This document shows positions 24,021 through 38,400 of a stretch of 64,000 nucleotides of DNA, piece by piece. Source of the DNA: Pontederia crassipes (Eukaryota; Streptophyta; Magnoliopsida; Commelinales; Pontederiaceae); NCBI GenBank assembly GCA_030549335.1, contig CM060193.1, positions 56,325,146 through 56,389,145 on the forward strand, written 5' to 3'. Both the position numbers and the translations under genes were made by a program. The notes under the pieces are model-generated. The model saw nothing but the letters and a program-made list of their open reading frames with translations. It had not been told where the DNA came from and did not search any database. How positions within the stretch are numbered: position 1 is the stretch's first letter; the number at the start of each line of letters is the position of its first letter.

Positions 24021-24400
24021 CTAATACCAATCGGGTTAGGGGTTGGGTTGGGCTCTGCGGCAGCCCACCGCCCGGTGGCAACCATCGCATGACCGCCGCC
24101 TGGTGGTTGAGGTCATGCATCTCCAGCGAGAGGTCATACGACAGTTCGCGCAGTTATCATCATGTGACAACGGTTGAGGACCGCATGGCATTTCGCGTGA
24201 CCGTCCAATGACGTCCATCTGCAGTCGTCGTCACGTGACGGTCGCCGGGACCATGCGGCATTTCGCGCGGCCACCGTCGAACCGCTCAACGGCCAAGGCC
24301 GCGTGACAGTCGTGCGTCTGCTGCTTGACGGTCGAGGTCGTGCTAGAACCGCGCGGTCATCGCTCTATGGCCGAGGCTGCACTGCCCGCAAGGCGAAGCT
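24021..24400. other. GC-rich stretch upstream of the U-box pseudogene
   Basis: GC-rich with internal repeats: CATGCGGCATTTCGCGCG / CGCATGGCATTTCGCGTG and several CGTGACxGTC words. No protein similarity was seen. It may be part of a mobile element that carried the U-box fragment. Confidence 0.35.
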
Positions 24401-25155
24401 GCACCCATGCTCTGCGAGGATGACGCAGTGGCCGGGGACTCGTCGGCGCTTGAGCTGTCGCGATCAACCTCTCTTTGTCTTCAGGAGATCCTCCTCGTGC
24501 TTCAGCGGTTCAAGGCGCTTCTTGGGGATTGCTCCGCCCATAGCCGAGGACGCCTCCTCCTCCAGGCGCAATCCACATCCAACAATTTCTACGAGCCGAC
24601 GATGCAGCTCGCCACGCTACTGGACATCCTCCTCATGGCCGAACTCCTGATCGCCGAAGATGTCCATCGACGTCGAGCGGGAGATTGTCCCCGACTGGAC
24701 GAAGGTAGACGACATTACAGAGGCTCGACCTCGATGACGCGCGTGGATGCGGCGACGAGATCGAGAGCCTCGAGCGAGAGATCATGGATCGGACCACGGC
24801 GTCCCCGGCCGACGAGAAATGGGTGCCTACCATGGTGGCGCTCATTGGGCTTCTCCGCTATTCTAAGTTCATCCTGTTCGGGGCCTCAACACCGAGATCA
24901 GTCTTCATCCAAGATAACCTCTTTCTCCTTGTCATTGTCTTTGTCCGCGGTGTCAGCGGCGTCGGTAGCAGATCTGGCAATGCCGACGGACTTCCGATGC
25001 CCGATCTCACTTGTTCTAATGAAGGACTCGATGGTCATCGCCAGAGGATAAAACTACGACAGGGTCTGGCCACATGATGTGTCCCAAGTCCGGCCAAAAT
25101 CTCATGAATATGGAGATCGTCGCCCCCCTCGGGCCATCATCGGCAATCGCAGGGG
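24401..25155 (+). pseudogene. U-box E3 ubiquitin ligase (PUB16/17-like) pseudogene
   Basis: 24407 onward reads SLCLQEILLVLQRFKALLGD then LATLLDILLMAELLIAEDV, matching the N-terminal UND region of plant U-box/ARM proteins. A frame change gives VEREIVPDWTKVDD, another gives KWVPTMVALIGLLRYSKFIL and LFGASTP. Then, in a third frame, PTDFRCPISLVLMKDSMVIA starts the U-box, followed by a stop where the family has Gln, then NYDR and, shifted again, CPKSGQNLMNMEIV. At least three frameshifts, a stop and the lack of ARM repeats make it dead. Intact relatives transfer ubiquitin to substrates. The N-terminal region is uninterrupted by introns, so retroposition or transposon capture is possible. Confidence 0.75.
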
Positions 25156-26240
25156 TGGTTGCCCCCTGCATTATTTATTTATTATTTTTTAAATATTTGA
25201 AGAGATGAGGAAGGAATAATTTTGAAAAAAAATCGTGATAATTTAAGAATTTAAAATAAGTACTTAATTTGATGTGAAATATGATAATATAGGAATTCAA
25301 AAAATTACGATAATTTAACGACGATTTATGAAAATAAATATAAATTTTAAAAATGTAATATTTTATATTTTAAATATTTTATTATGTATAGTTGTTGTTT
25401 AATATTATAATAAGAAAAATATTTTTACTATAATATATGATTAATTTTGAAAAAGTAAAATACGATTGCAAAAATTGAAAAAAAAATAGAGAATAGTTAT
25501 ATCTTCTATTTTTTAAGAGCAATCGTATTCTTCTTATGAGATTGTAAATGTCGGTTTCATTCATTTTAAAGTGGTTTCAAACCTTGAAGTTTGATCGACG
25601 TATTTCTATTTTACGAGGTGTAATATTTATTATGTAATCAAACGGACCCTGAGCGTTAGGGAGCAAGAGGAGTGGAGTTTTGTGGTGCCATTTGAAAAAA
25701 AAAAGGCGATGGGTGTTTTTATAAGTTAAGCTCTTCAATTTTTTTCGTTTAAAAAAATTGATGAAATAAAAAGAAATGAATAGTTTTATACTAAATTACC
25801 CCTTATTTTTAATTCATCTCTATGTCATACGGTACAGTCATTTTTATTTATCTCTCATTTTTGTTTATTTATCTCTATGCCATACATGGATAAAATAATT
25901 ATGAGAGAAAATAAAAATATGATACAGATTAGAAAAAAATAGGTGGAAATATAAGAGAAAAAAAATTAAATAAAATAATTATGTGACATAAATACGATAG
26001 TCGATAAACATTATATATAATTTATATATAATAAAAAGCAAAAAATAAATTGATTGTGCTATTTCTTTTAAAATTTATATATAAATCATGGTCCGATTTG
26101 CACTATGAATAAAAATATTATTTTATTAGGCTGAATAATAGATGTATAATGATATCTTTTTAAAAGATAGCACAAAGTAAAAATAATTTTTAAATAAATA
26201 AATTTTATATTCGAAGCTATCATTAATTTCTCCTAGTTTA
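25156..26240. other. AT-rich intergenic sequence
   Basis: About 1.1 kb of AT-rich DNA between the U-box pseudogene and the amidase leader. No coding similarity or clear terminal repeats; the small ORFs here are chance readings. Confidence 0.5.
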
Positions 26241-26487
26241 TTATCCGAAACGTTTATTATTACACTTCCCATTTCTGCCGCTTTTTGCTTTGTTTTTTTT
26301 TTTTCGGACGTGACTTTGCTTTGCTCGCCTGGATAGAAGTCCAAGATCGGAGATTCCAACTCCGACGGTCCGTCGGTCGGGGGGAGGATCAAACTTGCAG
26401 GGAAAACGTACAGCCAAAGCCAAAGCCAGCGTAGGGGAACGAGCCCGGCCCGCTTCGTCTGTGCCCCGAGGCCCCCGACGACGTGTC
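26241..26487 (+). promoter_or_regulatory. Probable 5' leader and core promoter of the amidase gene
   Basis: Composition shifts from AT-rich to GC-rich here, with a CT/T-rich stretch (about 26285-26310) before the first exon. An in-frame upstream ATG at 26395 could extend the protein by 31 basic residues, but the ATG at 26488 directly precedes the hydrophobic anchor and is preferred. Confidence 0.35.
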
Positions 26488-29400
26488 ATGCAGGTGCAGC
26501 ACGTCGTCAGGGCGCGCGGCGCCAAGTGCCGCGTAGTGCGGCTGCCACGTCTCCACCCCGCCGTGGCCGCCTTCCACGTGGCGGTGCTGCTCTCGTGCTG
26601 CTTCTGCCTAAGCTCCATCGGCGCCTTCGCTCCGCCGCTGGTAGAAGCAGAACCGACCGCGACTGTCGCCCGGTGCTCCAATATGGTAACACTGCTCTCC
26701 CTTCTCCGCCTCTCCTCCCCTTTTTCCTGAGCTCTTCCTCTCGTCTGCACTGTGCTTATCCTTCACAGGCTATTATGGTATGATTTCTTCAGTTGCCGTG
26801 CTTTGTCTAATTTTTTGATGTCTTCTTTGTGAGATGGTTGTTGGATTTAGGCAGAGCGTGAAATCTAACTGCCGTTCCTTTAATATGAAGCGTTTGTGTT
26901 TTTCCCTTTCTGTGTCGTCTTAGTTGCAGAAGAAGAGCTTGAAGTCTGTTTAGAGCTCAGGTCTCTACGGTCACACCATATAGCAACATTTGCTGTTCAA
27001 AAGTACTTGTTGATCAGCCCAGTAGGATTTTTCAGTAGATTGGGACTGTTCGACAGAATTTGAAGACTTGCTCAAGGCAGGTGTTAGATGTCATATCAGT
27101 GTAGTGAATAGTGGATCTTATGACACCACCATTACACCAGGGGACAAGCTGAGGGCACGCCTAAAAACACACTGAGTTTTACGATGGCATATGAACCGCT
27201 TGAATAGGCCCATTCTGCAAGAAGAAATCTCATGAATTGTCTTAATAACCTGCCAAGGAAGCTTCTTTATGCTTTAGATAATAGACAAAAGTCGCCCCCA
27301 AAAGAATTCTATCGGATTTGGTAACATGCGAATTTGTTCAGTGGATTATAAGCTTGATGGTCAAACATGAGGATATAAACTGCTGAAATGTGGCATGCCT
27401 AATTGTTGTCTCTTTGAGCTTGTGAAAAGTTGTAATAGCTCGATCTATGCACATGATTCAATTTTTTGTTTGGTTCTGAAATTTTCAAAACGCATAATAT
27501 TCTTCCTCTTTTCAATGTCAGCTTTGCTCAAACAATACAATATTCTTGGAGAGGCATTTTCCTTGATTATATTGTTAGAGAATTAGTATGAAGTGAACCT
27601 TCTTCCAATAGATGGCATCGGTTCAGTTCATATTTTCTAGCTATTGTTATGAGCTTTCTATCACTTTCAAGTCATATATACTTGATAAGGTTACACGTCT
27701 CTTTGAGGAGGAGATGGGATTTATGTTGAATATTGGAAGTTTATCAAGGAGAAGCGAGAGACTTTTAGAAGTAAGTTATTAGAGGAAAGTGTGTGGGAGT
27801 TAGAAGGAGATGCTAGTATCATGTGGAAGAATGTGACAAAAAAGGTTGAAATGGTTGCTAAAGCCATTTTAGGAGAATCAAAAGGTTTTGGACCACGAGA
27901 TAAGGAGACTTGGTGGTGGAATTAGGAGGTCCAAGAAAAGGTGCGTAATAAGAAGAATTATTTCAAGGCGATACACTTGGACAATAGTTCTGACAATTGG
28001 GAAAAGTATCGTTTGGCGAAAAGGGAGACTAAGAAGGCAGTTAGTGATGCTCGTACTAAAGCATATGAGGAGTTTTATAAGGAGTTAGGGACAAAGGCTG
28101 GTGAACAAAGGATTTACAAGATTGCAAGGAATAAAGAGAAGGAGTCGAGAGATTTGGATCAAGTAAGATGCATAAAAAATGAAGTTGGCAAGGTTTTAGT
28201 TACTGAAGGAGATATTAAGAACAGATGGGAAGAGTATTTCTATAAGCTATTTAATGATGGATGTGAAGGTTCCCGTTGTGATTTGGAGGACTTGACAGTT
28301 AGCGAATGTGAGCTTAATAGGTCATTTTATCGTAGAATTAGAGTCTCGGAGGTTAGCGAAGCTCTTAAGAAAATGGAGAATGATAAAGCTGTTGGACCGG
28401 ATGGTATACCGATTGAAGTTTGGAAATGTTTAGGAGAAAAATGTGTGTTGTGGTTATGTAAACTATTTAATGAGATTTTACGATCGAAAAAAGATGCCTG
28501 ATGATTGGAGATTAAGTACATTAGTTCCTATTTACAAAAATAAAAGGGATATTCAGAATTGTGCAAATTATAGAGGGATTAAACTTATGAGTCACACTAT
28601 GAAATTATGGAAAAAAGTGATTGAGCATAAATTGAGAATGGAGACTAGTATTTCTGAGAGACAATTTGGGTTCATGCCAGGAAGATCCACTACAGAGGCG
28701 ATTTATTTACTAAGGGGGATGATGGAGAAGTATCGAAGTAGGAGAAGAGACTTACATATGGCTTTCATTGACTTAGAGAAGGCGTATGATCGGGTACCAA
28801 GGGATGTACTTTGGAAAGCCTTGCAAAAGAAAAGGGTGAATGTTGCCTACGTTAAGGTAATACAAGATATGTACGATGGGGCATTGACTAGGGTTAGGAC
28901 ACCCGGAGGTGAGACAAATGAATTTCCTATAGGAATTGGCCTACATCAAGGATCAGCTTTAAGCTCGTATCTATTTAATTTAGTTATCGATGCTATAATC
29001 GAGAGTATCACAGAGGAGGTACCTAAGTGCATGCTATTTGCGGATGATATAGTACTTTTAGCGGATTCAAGAGAAGAGATTAATATAAAATTGGAAATAT
29101 GGAGAAATACGTTGGAGTCAAAGGGTTTTCGTTTAAGTAGGAATAAAACAGAATATATGCATAGCAATTTCACAAATAAACAACTTAGAGACGATTTGAA
29201 AGTTAGACTAGGGGAGGATATAATTCCTCAAGTGATAAAGTTTAAATATTTAGGATCAATTGTAAGACAAGATGGTGAGATTGATGACGATGTTAATCAT
29301 AGAATTCAAGCTGGTTGGTGTAAGTGGAGGAAAGCCACTAGAGTTTTTTGTGATAGAAAAGTACCCAATAAAGTTAAAGGAAAATTCTATCGTACTGCTA

Positions 29401-32400
29401 TAAGGCCAGCAGTGTTATATGGTAATGAATGTTGGGCTATGAAGGGACAACATGAACGTAAAGTGGGGGTAGCCGAAATGAGAATGTTGAGATGGATGTG
29501 TGGTCATACAAGATTAGATAAGATTAGGAATGACCATATACGTGAACGAGTCGGAGTGGTTCCTATTAGTGAGAAAATGGTAGAGAATCGTTTGAGATGG
29601 TTTGATCATGTTTAGAGAAGACCATTAGATGCGCCAGTAAGAAGAGTAGATCAAATAATCTGGAGTCCGATTAAAAGAGGGAGAGGGAGGCCAAGGCGGA
29701 CACTTGGCGAACTAATAGAGCAAGATCTATTGGTGAATAATATACCGAAAGGTTTGATTACTAATAGAGCGGAATGGCGTCGTATGATCCATGTAGCCGA
29801 CCCCACCTAGTGGGATAAGGCTTTGTTGTTGTTGTTGTTATTGGAAGTTTATCAAGGATATGAATGATTTCTCGGAGGAAGATTTACTTCACCATAGTCT
29901 TCTTTCGACGTATCCCATGTTCTTGATATCTCAGGCAGACACCCAAAAAGTGATAGTTCAAACAGCTTTACATGTGATTGTCATTTATGGTTTGCAATAA
30001 ATCATGCACTTAAAAGGAGAATTGATTAAGCGTTAGTTTTATCACATTTTTCTTGTTTGATCTGTGGTATCTGCATGTATTGATAGAACAACCAAAGGCT
30101 GTAGAACTACTTCTGTGCCCTGACTTCTGTAAAACAGGCGAATTCATATAAAAATATCAGGACACTTTCTCAGAAAGTTCATGGTCATTCATATACACGT
30201 GTTTTGAGATATCATAAGATATGGAAGGTAGGATGAAAAACACCAATTACTTCCTCAAGAACTTATTTCCTATTATCTTATAAATGAAGATATATTTTTT
30301 AGATTAAATAAAGGCCTTTGTTGATTGATCTTTCTTCAGGATGAACGCGGAGCCCTTATAGTAGAGGAAACTGCAAGTGACAATCTCAAAGATGTTTCAA
30401 AAGTCAAAGCTTCATTGAAGTACTTTGATGCCAACTTTTTCAATGATTCAAAGGTGGTTAATGAAAGTGATCATATAATGTTGCCACTTTATATTTCTTT
30501 CAATGTTCCACATTTATAATCTTTCTTTATTTCTTTTAGGTGCAAGAAATGATAAAAGGTGCTAGAGAGTTTAATATACCTATGTTTACAGTGAACCGTA
30601 GATTAGTTGCATCTACTAATGGTGGCTTGCATAATCCATCGGTTCTGGTATTCAATTCGTCATGGAGTAACAAGGAAAATCCTCAAGATACAAAATTCAG
30701 TAATCCTCATGTGGGTGAAATACGACGACCGGGGGAAGAGGATGATATTGCTTTCATGACTGTATGTCTTATTTCAGAATATATAGTCAATCAAATGTTG
30801 TTGTAACTGTTCCAATCTTAATCTTGGGATCTTTAAACTTGCATATTCTATTATACTTATTAATTTTGAGATATTGGATAATAGGTACTTGAACTCGGTG
30901 AACTTATTAAGACCAAACAAATAACTTCTCAGGAGCTTACTGACATATTCATTCGGAGATTAAAGAGGTAGCATGCATTAGCCTGACAGTTTTGGGGCAT
31001 ATTTCTTGTTTTGATACATTTGAATCCATTATAACAACATGATATTATTTGTGTTAGGTATAACCATGTTCTTGAAGCTGTTGTAACATTGACTGAAGAG
31101 CTAGCACACAATCAATCAAAGAAAGCAGATGACTTATTGGCACAGGGAGTTTATCTAGGTATAATAAAAATGTTGTCCCCTTTGCAGCTTGTTTATTCTT
31201 GTTGATAAGAACTCTTACCTTGCATAAAACATCAGGAGCTTGAAAGAATCGGAATAACAAAATTAAATCGAATCATGACATTAAGAAACTGAATAAACTA
31301 AATGCAGAAACTTACAATTGTCCATCGCTCTTTTTCGATCACGAACAAGTTATCTACTGACTTCTTGTGTTAACGAACACTTGATGGAATGGACTTACAA
31401 AACAACACCACATAAATCTATTCTTCTTCGCACGGATGGGGAATGCAAAAGAAAAACTTTTCATCAAATAGATTTCTTCCAACTTGTTATTTGTTTTGGG
31501 GACAAGGGATTTGAAGTCTCACACATCATGAAATCTTCAAATGCACCCTTTGATCTCTATATGCTTTTTGGCATTGATGCACTTTTGATCATTATGTATA
31601 TACCATTTCATAACACATATATCTTTAATCTTTTTATACCTTTTGGTATATATACATCTCTTGGTATATATATACTCCTTTTAACCTTCTGGTATGTACA
31701 CATTTTGGTCTCTACACATATTATTCCATATCATATTAATAAACAGGATTATTTTCTTAAACCTCCCCTAAACTATTGCGATTTATACATATAACCTCAA
31801 AGTATGAACTTACCTTCCGATATCCCTGAACTTTATCGCATTTTTTACTTAGTCCTTCTGTTTGATTTTGTTAATTTTTCTATTATTTTTATTTTTTCCG
31901 ATTTCTGAATAGATTGAAATGTCCTTCCACAAGCTCTCCTCTATAAAAAAATGTAAAAACTTTCCCAATTTCTTATTATATATTTATGCCCTCACTGGGA
32001 CGAAAGTTTCTATATTTTTTTGTTGTTTATATTATTTTTTAACATTAAAAGATAGAAGAGCTTGTGAAAGGACATTTTAGTCTTTCACAATGGAAAAAAA
32101 GTAAAACTAACAGAAAAGTTAACAGAATTAGACAGAAGAACTAAAGTGGAAAATGCGATAAAATTTATGGATATTGTAGGGTAAGTTCATACTTTAGGTT
32201 AGATGCGAAAAATCATGATAGTTTTGGGGAGGTTTAAGAAAATAATCCTAATAATATGCCCATAAATACTCTGATCACTTTATTTAGGCCTTAATATATT
32301 TTGACAATCCTTAATTGTATATTTATGTTCATATTAAATTCAATGTTGGAATAATGTTCCAATAATCTTCCACTTGGGTTATATATGAAATTTTATAATT

Positions 32401-35400
32401 ATACATACCAAAATGAGCTCAACTTTGTTGTCAAAATCATAATACCTTAAAACAATCTCATTCATCAATTATGCTAATAAAGGATCAAAATAGTTTTTGT
32501 CACAACTCGACTCAACAATGGTCACATATATCAATATAATCATTAACAATATCTTGATATGGATGCGTAGCATGAAGTTACATGCAATGTGATCATGACA
32601 TGCCGACTCTCAACTGGTCCATTTTATCGATATCAGTTTTGATAAAGAGTGAAACTCGACTATAGATCTGCAAATCTTAACCTTAATATATAAGTCGAAC
32701 TATAAGATAAAATGTCTAAGATATGAGCATTTTTAATTACGAACTCTCACCGACACTGAATATTCTGGATTGAAATGACGCTCATATTACCGGTGTGCTC
32801 AAGAAATACCATGAGTAACAATCCTTGATAAGTGGATTCACAATAGTCGAGTTTATCCTAATATGCTCTATAGACACTAATCTTTTGTTCACTCTTTCTT
32901 TAACAACAAGGAATTTGACTTTAATGTGTCTCCATTTTGTCGTGCTCCTGTTGTTGGAATATATGACTGTCACCTTATTGTCATAGAAAATAGTTGTAAT
33001 GGTCTTTTAATATTTAGCAATGAATTCTACTTTTATAGTTTAAGAGGGTAACAATTAATTGTTTGACACTCTTTCATAATATAACACATCCTACAAATAA
33101 ATGTAGTCTAATATAGATTTCATGTTATCTTGGGCGTTTGACAAATCAAAGTATGATTATCCAATGACCTCAACCTGATTTGTCAACTGCTTTCTCCTAA
33201 TCCATTTCTGGGTTACTTAAATATTTGCCTAATATTTCAGTAATGTACGTAATATTCAAAATCGTACAAATTTGAACATTCATAAGACTTCCTATTGCTA
33301 ATGCATAAAAATCTTCTGCATTTTCATTCTCTCGAAGTCATTGTCATGACACTAGTTAGGACTAAACTTGTCTCCTTTAGATGTAAGACTTCTTGACTTA
33401 TTAAGCACAATTTCATTATATATGAATTTGCAACACAAAAGATATAATCAAGATTTTTCATCTCAAAATGTCTTATAAAAAATCTCTTGATCTCTTGAAC
33501 GTGCTTACTCCTACCGATCTTTTGACATACACAATCATGTGTTGAGTTCATCTCAAAATCAAATGAGATAATAATTTCATGAAACTTGTGATATCATATT
33601 CATCTAATGTGACTCATATCTTGAAAATCAACGTCTTCTTTCTTTATAAAGTTCAATAACAATAAGTCTCACTTTATATTTTTCTACATTGCCTTTTGAA
33701 CTCTTTTTAGTTTTAAATATCTTTTAAAACTAAAGATTTCATATCTTTGGGCAATGAGATAGAGATCTAAACATTATTGTCATTCATGAACTTTATTTAT
33801 TTATGCATGCCATCCATCCACTTTTGAGAATTTAGAACTTTCCATAATTTGATGAAGATTGATTGAATCATCCTTTATTATGTCAATATCAACTTGATGT
33901 TTTTGAAGATATATAGTATAGTCATATGAAACAACACTTCTCCTTTCTCTACTGGATCTTTTTATGGCAAATGTTCTTAAGGTTATAGAGTTTGTTGTTC
34001 TGGAAGGGCTTTCAACATTATTTTAATCATAATTGACATTCTTAATACAACAACAACAACAACAACAAAGCCTTATCCCACTAGGTGGGGTCGGCTACAT
34101 GGATCATACGACGCTTTGTTGTTGTTGTACTAGCATATAAATATGTATATATATTTAGATATATATAAAAATGATTTGGAATGTTACTATTTATCCCTCT
34201 TGATATTGAAATTATCAAATACATTATGATGATCTTTTATGAAAAGACTATTTGCCTTTAGTTTTATACCTTAAACAAGGGCGAAATGATTTTGTGTGCA
34301 TGTAATTTACATATGAAAAATAAAATACTTGTATTGGCATGAAAATGACAAGCAAGTTGTGCCCTTCATGTGTAGCTTCGAGCTGACACCAGCAATATGT
34401 TGTGCCATGTTGTCCTGAGAGTTGATACAACCAATCCACTTTGATTGCTTGAGCACGATCCATTCTGATATGTTTGTCCACTTTCAAGTTGCATTTGTTT
34501 TGATGAAAATATTTTCTTGGATAAATTCTTTATTGTACATTGTCTGGAACCTCAGAATAATTTGCCAACACCATTTCTTGTTCATTAGGAGATAAATGTT
34601 AAATTTTGTAAAATATGAATGAGCTTCTGTTTTGTAAATGAAAATTACTTTCTATATCTTGATAAATGTTAATAAGAATTCACTTCTCATAATCCTTTTT
34701 TTAGATTCCCCAAATTGTTTTAATCTTATATTACGAGATCGTCTTCTGAATACATGGAAATGAATCGCTTTGGAATTGATTTTACTTGGAACTCGTTTAC
34801 TTAGGAATTTCTTTAGGTTTTATATACATATGAAATAGTATGATCTTGCTACATCAGAATTTATTTCCATTTGTTTTTTATTGTACAAACTGGATGGCAG
34901 GTCCCCTTCATGGCATTCCTTATGGGTTGAAGGATATTATAGCTGTGCCACATTATAAGACTACATGGGGTTCAAAAACATTCAAAGACCAAGTTATCAA
35001 CCATGAAGCATGGGTTTATAAAAGGTACATGTTGACTCCATAAAGCTATCCAGTAACAAAGATAAATAACACCTAACAATGATACGAGATGTCATTGATT
35101 TTGGTTCAGACTAAAATCTGCCGGAGCAGTTCTTGTAGCCAAGCTTGTCTCAGGGTCATTAGCCTATGATGACATCTGGTTTGGAGGAAGAACACGCAAC
35201 CCGTGGAATATTGAGGAGTTCTCTACAGGTTCTTCTGCTGGACCAGCTGCTGGCACCTCAGCAGGTTGCTTTTGTTGTTTCATGTGATTGAATTCTGTAC
35301 CTTCTTTGCTATTCTTGGATGTTAAGTTGGAAGCATAGTAAATCCATCCTTACATAGTGTTTTTTATGTGATTTCTAGGTCTGGTTCCTTTTGCAATTGG

Positions 35401-38400
35401 TTCAGAGACAGCAGGTTCCATGACTTATCCTGCTGCTCGTTGTGGTATCACTTGCTTGCGCCCAACTTTTGGAACAGTTGGGCGTAGTGGCGTCATGAGT
35501 ATATCCGAGAGCTTGGTACTTGGATACATCTCAATCAGAACCTCTCGTGTTGTCAGTTTAAGATTTAAGAGAGAGATACTAAGATCGGTTATTGTCTATA
35601 ACAGGATAAGCTTGGTCCTTTCTGCAGAAGCGCAACTGACTGTGCAGTTGTTATAGATGGCATCAGGGGAAAGGATCCTGAAGATCTTTCATCTCGAGAT
35701 GTTGCCCTAGAAGACCCATTTCAAGTTGACATTACAAAACTCACTGTAGGGTATTTAGAAGATGCGCAGATGGAGGTAAGTAAAGTTACCAGAGTTAGCA
35801 GCAATTAATTCATCGGCTTGTCCTTTGTGTAAGGTAGCATCTTTTGTACATGGGCAGCAAGACAAGTTTGATGTTGCAACTAGATCCTAGGATGATTGTG
35901 TTCGTTTGTTGGTTACCTGGTTTTGTTCTACTTCGTTCAAGGTGGTACATGTGCTTCAATCCAAGGGTGTGAAAGTTGTTCCTTTCAAATTGAAGTATAC
36001 AGTTGAATCGGTTCAGGCTATTCTGAATTTCACAATGGATGTCGATATGCTGTCCCACTTTGACAACTGGCAACGGTCACACAATGATGATGAATATGAA
36101 GCTCAAGATCAGTGGCCTGTGGAACTCCGGCGTGCCAGGATGGTGCCTGCAGTAGATTATACACAGGTATTCATTGTGTCCTAATTATTCTGAATCTCTG
36201 CTGTAAGTATTTTGTGATTAGAGTGAATAATTCATTACATATTCTACGGTGTAATAGAGGTTTCTTTATTGTGAATTAATTATCTATGATTTTCTTTACT
36301 TTTCATGCAATAAGATCTTAGCTTTCATTCGTCAGATGATCTGAAAAATTATATGGGAGGTGAGTTTCTTCCAAAAAGAAGAGACTGTTCCATTTGATAG
36401 TTTAAGTGGCAAAGCATCTCAATCATGAAGCATTTATGAGATAATAATGCATATATAACAAGCAACACATGTTGCTCGCAGATTGTCATGTAGGCACACC
36501 ATTAAAACATCATTCAATGATGCATACACATTACAAGTGTAGTTATTGCACTTGCATTGCTCTCATTTTGAACATTGTTAAATTTCATGATATAGTCACA
36601 TTGGATTTCTTTTTCTTTTAATGAAAAGACAACTAACTCCGCCTATATTTTATAGCCGGTCCCAAGCCCGGATAAAGGAGGAGGGTTGTGTTAGGCCCCG
36701 ACAGCCAACATAAAATCATGTCGAATCTTATGAACATGGATCAACGAATATATTGTGTTAATGCTAGGTCGTTACCCGTAAGTAACGCGCTGTACAGCTC
36801 GGGTACAGTGATAAGAGAGCAAGAGCCGCTGCATCCTCGCCTGAATGCAGTGTTAAATGAGCAAGGGCTACCGCACTCTAATGGACGGAGGCGGTTAAAG
36901 AAGCTAGTTCATGAGACTAAGGTCAGATTAGGTTCTTGGAACATTGGGACGTTGAATGGGAAGCGCCTCGAGGTGGCACAAGTAATGGACCAGCGTAAGA
37001 TTAGTATCTTATGCTTGCAAGAAACTAGATGGGTAGGAGAGGGAAGTAAAGAGATTAGGTTAAATGGTTCCAAACTTTGGTACACAGGTAAGGTAAATGG
37101 AAGGAATGGTGTTGGTATTATCGCGGATGCAGAATGGAGGAAGAATGTTGTGGAAGTTAAAAGGATTGAGGATCGAATCATATCCGTGAAAGTAATTGTT
37201 GGAAAGGAGACTATGAACATTATTAGTGCATATGCACCCCAAGTAGGAGCAGAATCACATCTCAAGGAGAAGTTTTGGGCAGATATGGAGGGTTTGATTG
37301 AAAGTATACCAACAACCGAGAAAGTTTATATTGGGGGAGACCTTAATGGACATGTTGGTAAAGAGGCAGGACCACATGCAAGGGTTCATGGTGGTTTTGG
37401 TTTTGGGGAGTTGAATGAGGAAGGACAAACTATTATTGATTTTTCTTTAGCATACGACCTTAAGATTATCAACACTTGTTTTAGGAAGAGAGAGGAACAT
37501 TTAATCACATACAAAAGTGGAACTCATAGGTCTCAAATCGATTTTTTCTTGATAAGAAATACTGATAAAAGACGTTGTACTAATTGCAAAGTAATTCTTG
37601 GGCATGGGGTGACTACACAACATAGATTGTTAGTTCTTGATATGCAAATAAAATGTATAAAACCAAGATCCCGAACAGTTTTTGATCGAAAGATCAAGTG
37701 GTGGCAGTTAAAGGGGGAGAAGCGAGAGACTTTTAGAAGTAAGTTATTAGAGGAAAGTGTGTGGGAGTTAGAAGGAGATGCTAGTATCATGTGGAAGAAT
37801 GTGACAAAAAAGGTTGAAATGGTTGCTAAAGCCATTTTAGGAGAATCAAAAGGTTTTGGACCACGAGATAAGGAGACTTGGTGGTGGAATGAGGAGGTCC
37901 AAGAAAAGGTGCGTAATAAGAAGAATTGTTTTAAGGCGATACACTTGGACAATAGTTCTGACAATTGGGAAAAGTATCGTTTGGCGAAAAGGGAGGCTAA
38001 GAAGGCAGTTAGTGATGCTCGTGCTAAAGCATATGAGGGGTTTTATAAGGAGTTAGGGACAAAGGCGAGTGAACAAAGGATTTACAAGATTGCAAGGAAT
38101 AAAGAGAAGGAGTCGAGAGATTTGGATCAAGTAAGATGCATAAAAAATGAAGTTGGCAAGGTTTTAGTTACTGAAGGAGATATTAAGAACAGATGGGAAG
38201 AGTATTTCTATAAGCTATTTAATGATGGATGTGAAGGTTCTCGTTGTGATTTGGAGGACTTGACAGTTAGCGAATGTGAGCTTAATAGGTCATTTTATCG
38301 TAGAATTAGAGTCTCGGAGGTTAGCGAAGCTCTTAAGAAAATGGAGAATGGTAAAGCCGTTGGACCGGATGGTATACCGATTGAAATTTGGAAATGTTTA

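Noticed and set aside
24407-25051. A functional U-box gene
   Set aside because: The homology jumps between frames several times and has a stop within the U-box.
26241-26750. 169-codon minus-strand ORF opposite amidase exon 1
   Set aside because: Arg-rich complement of GC-rich exon sequence; the plus frame has a hydrophobic anchor and a donor site in phase.
26750-26790. Possible 9-nt microexon (GCTATTATG between CTTCACAG and GTATGA) in amidase intron 1
   Set aside because: In phase and with good splice signals, but too short to support from sequence alone.
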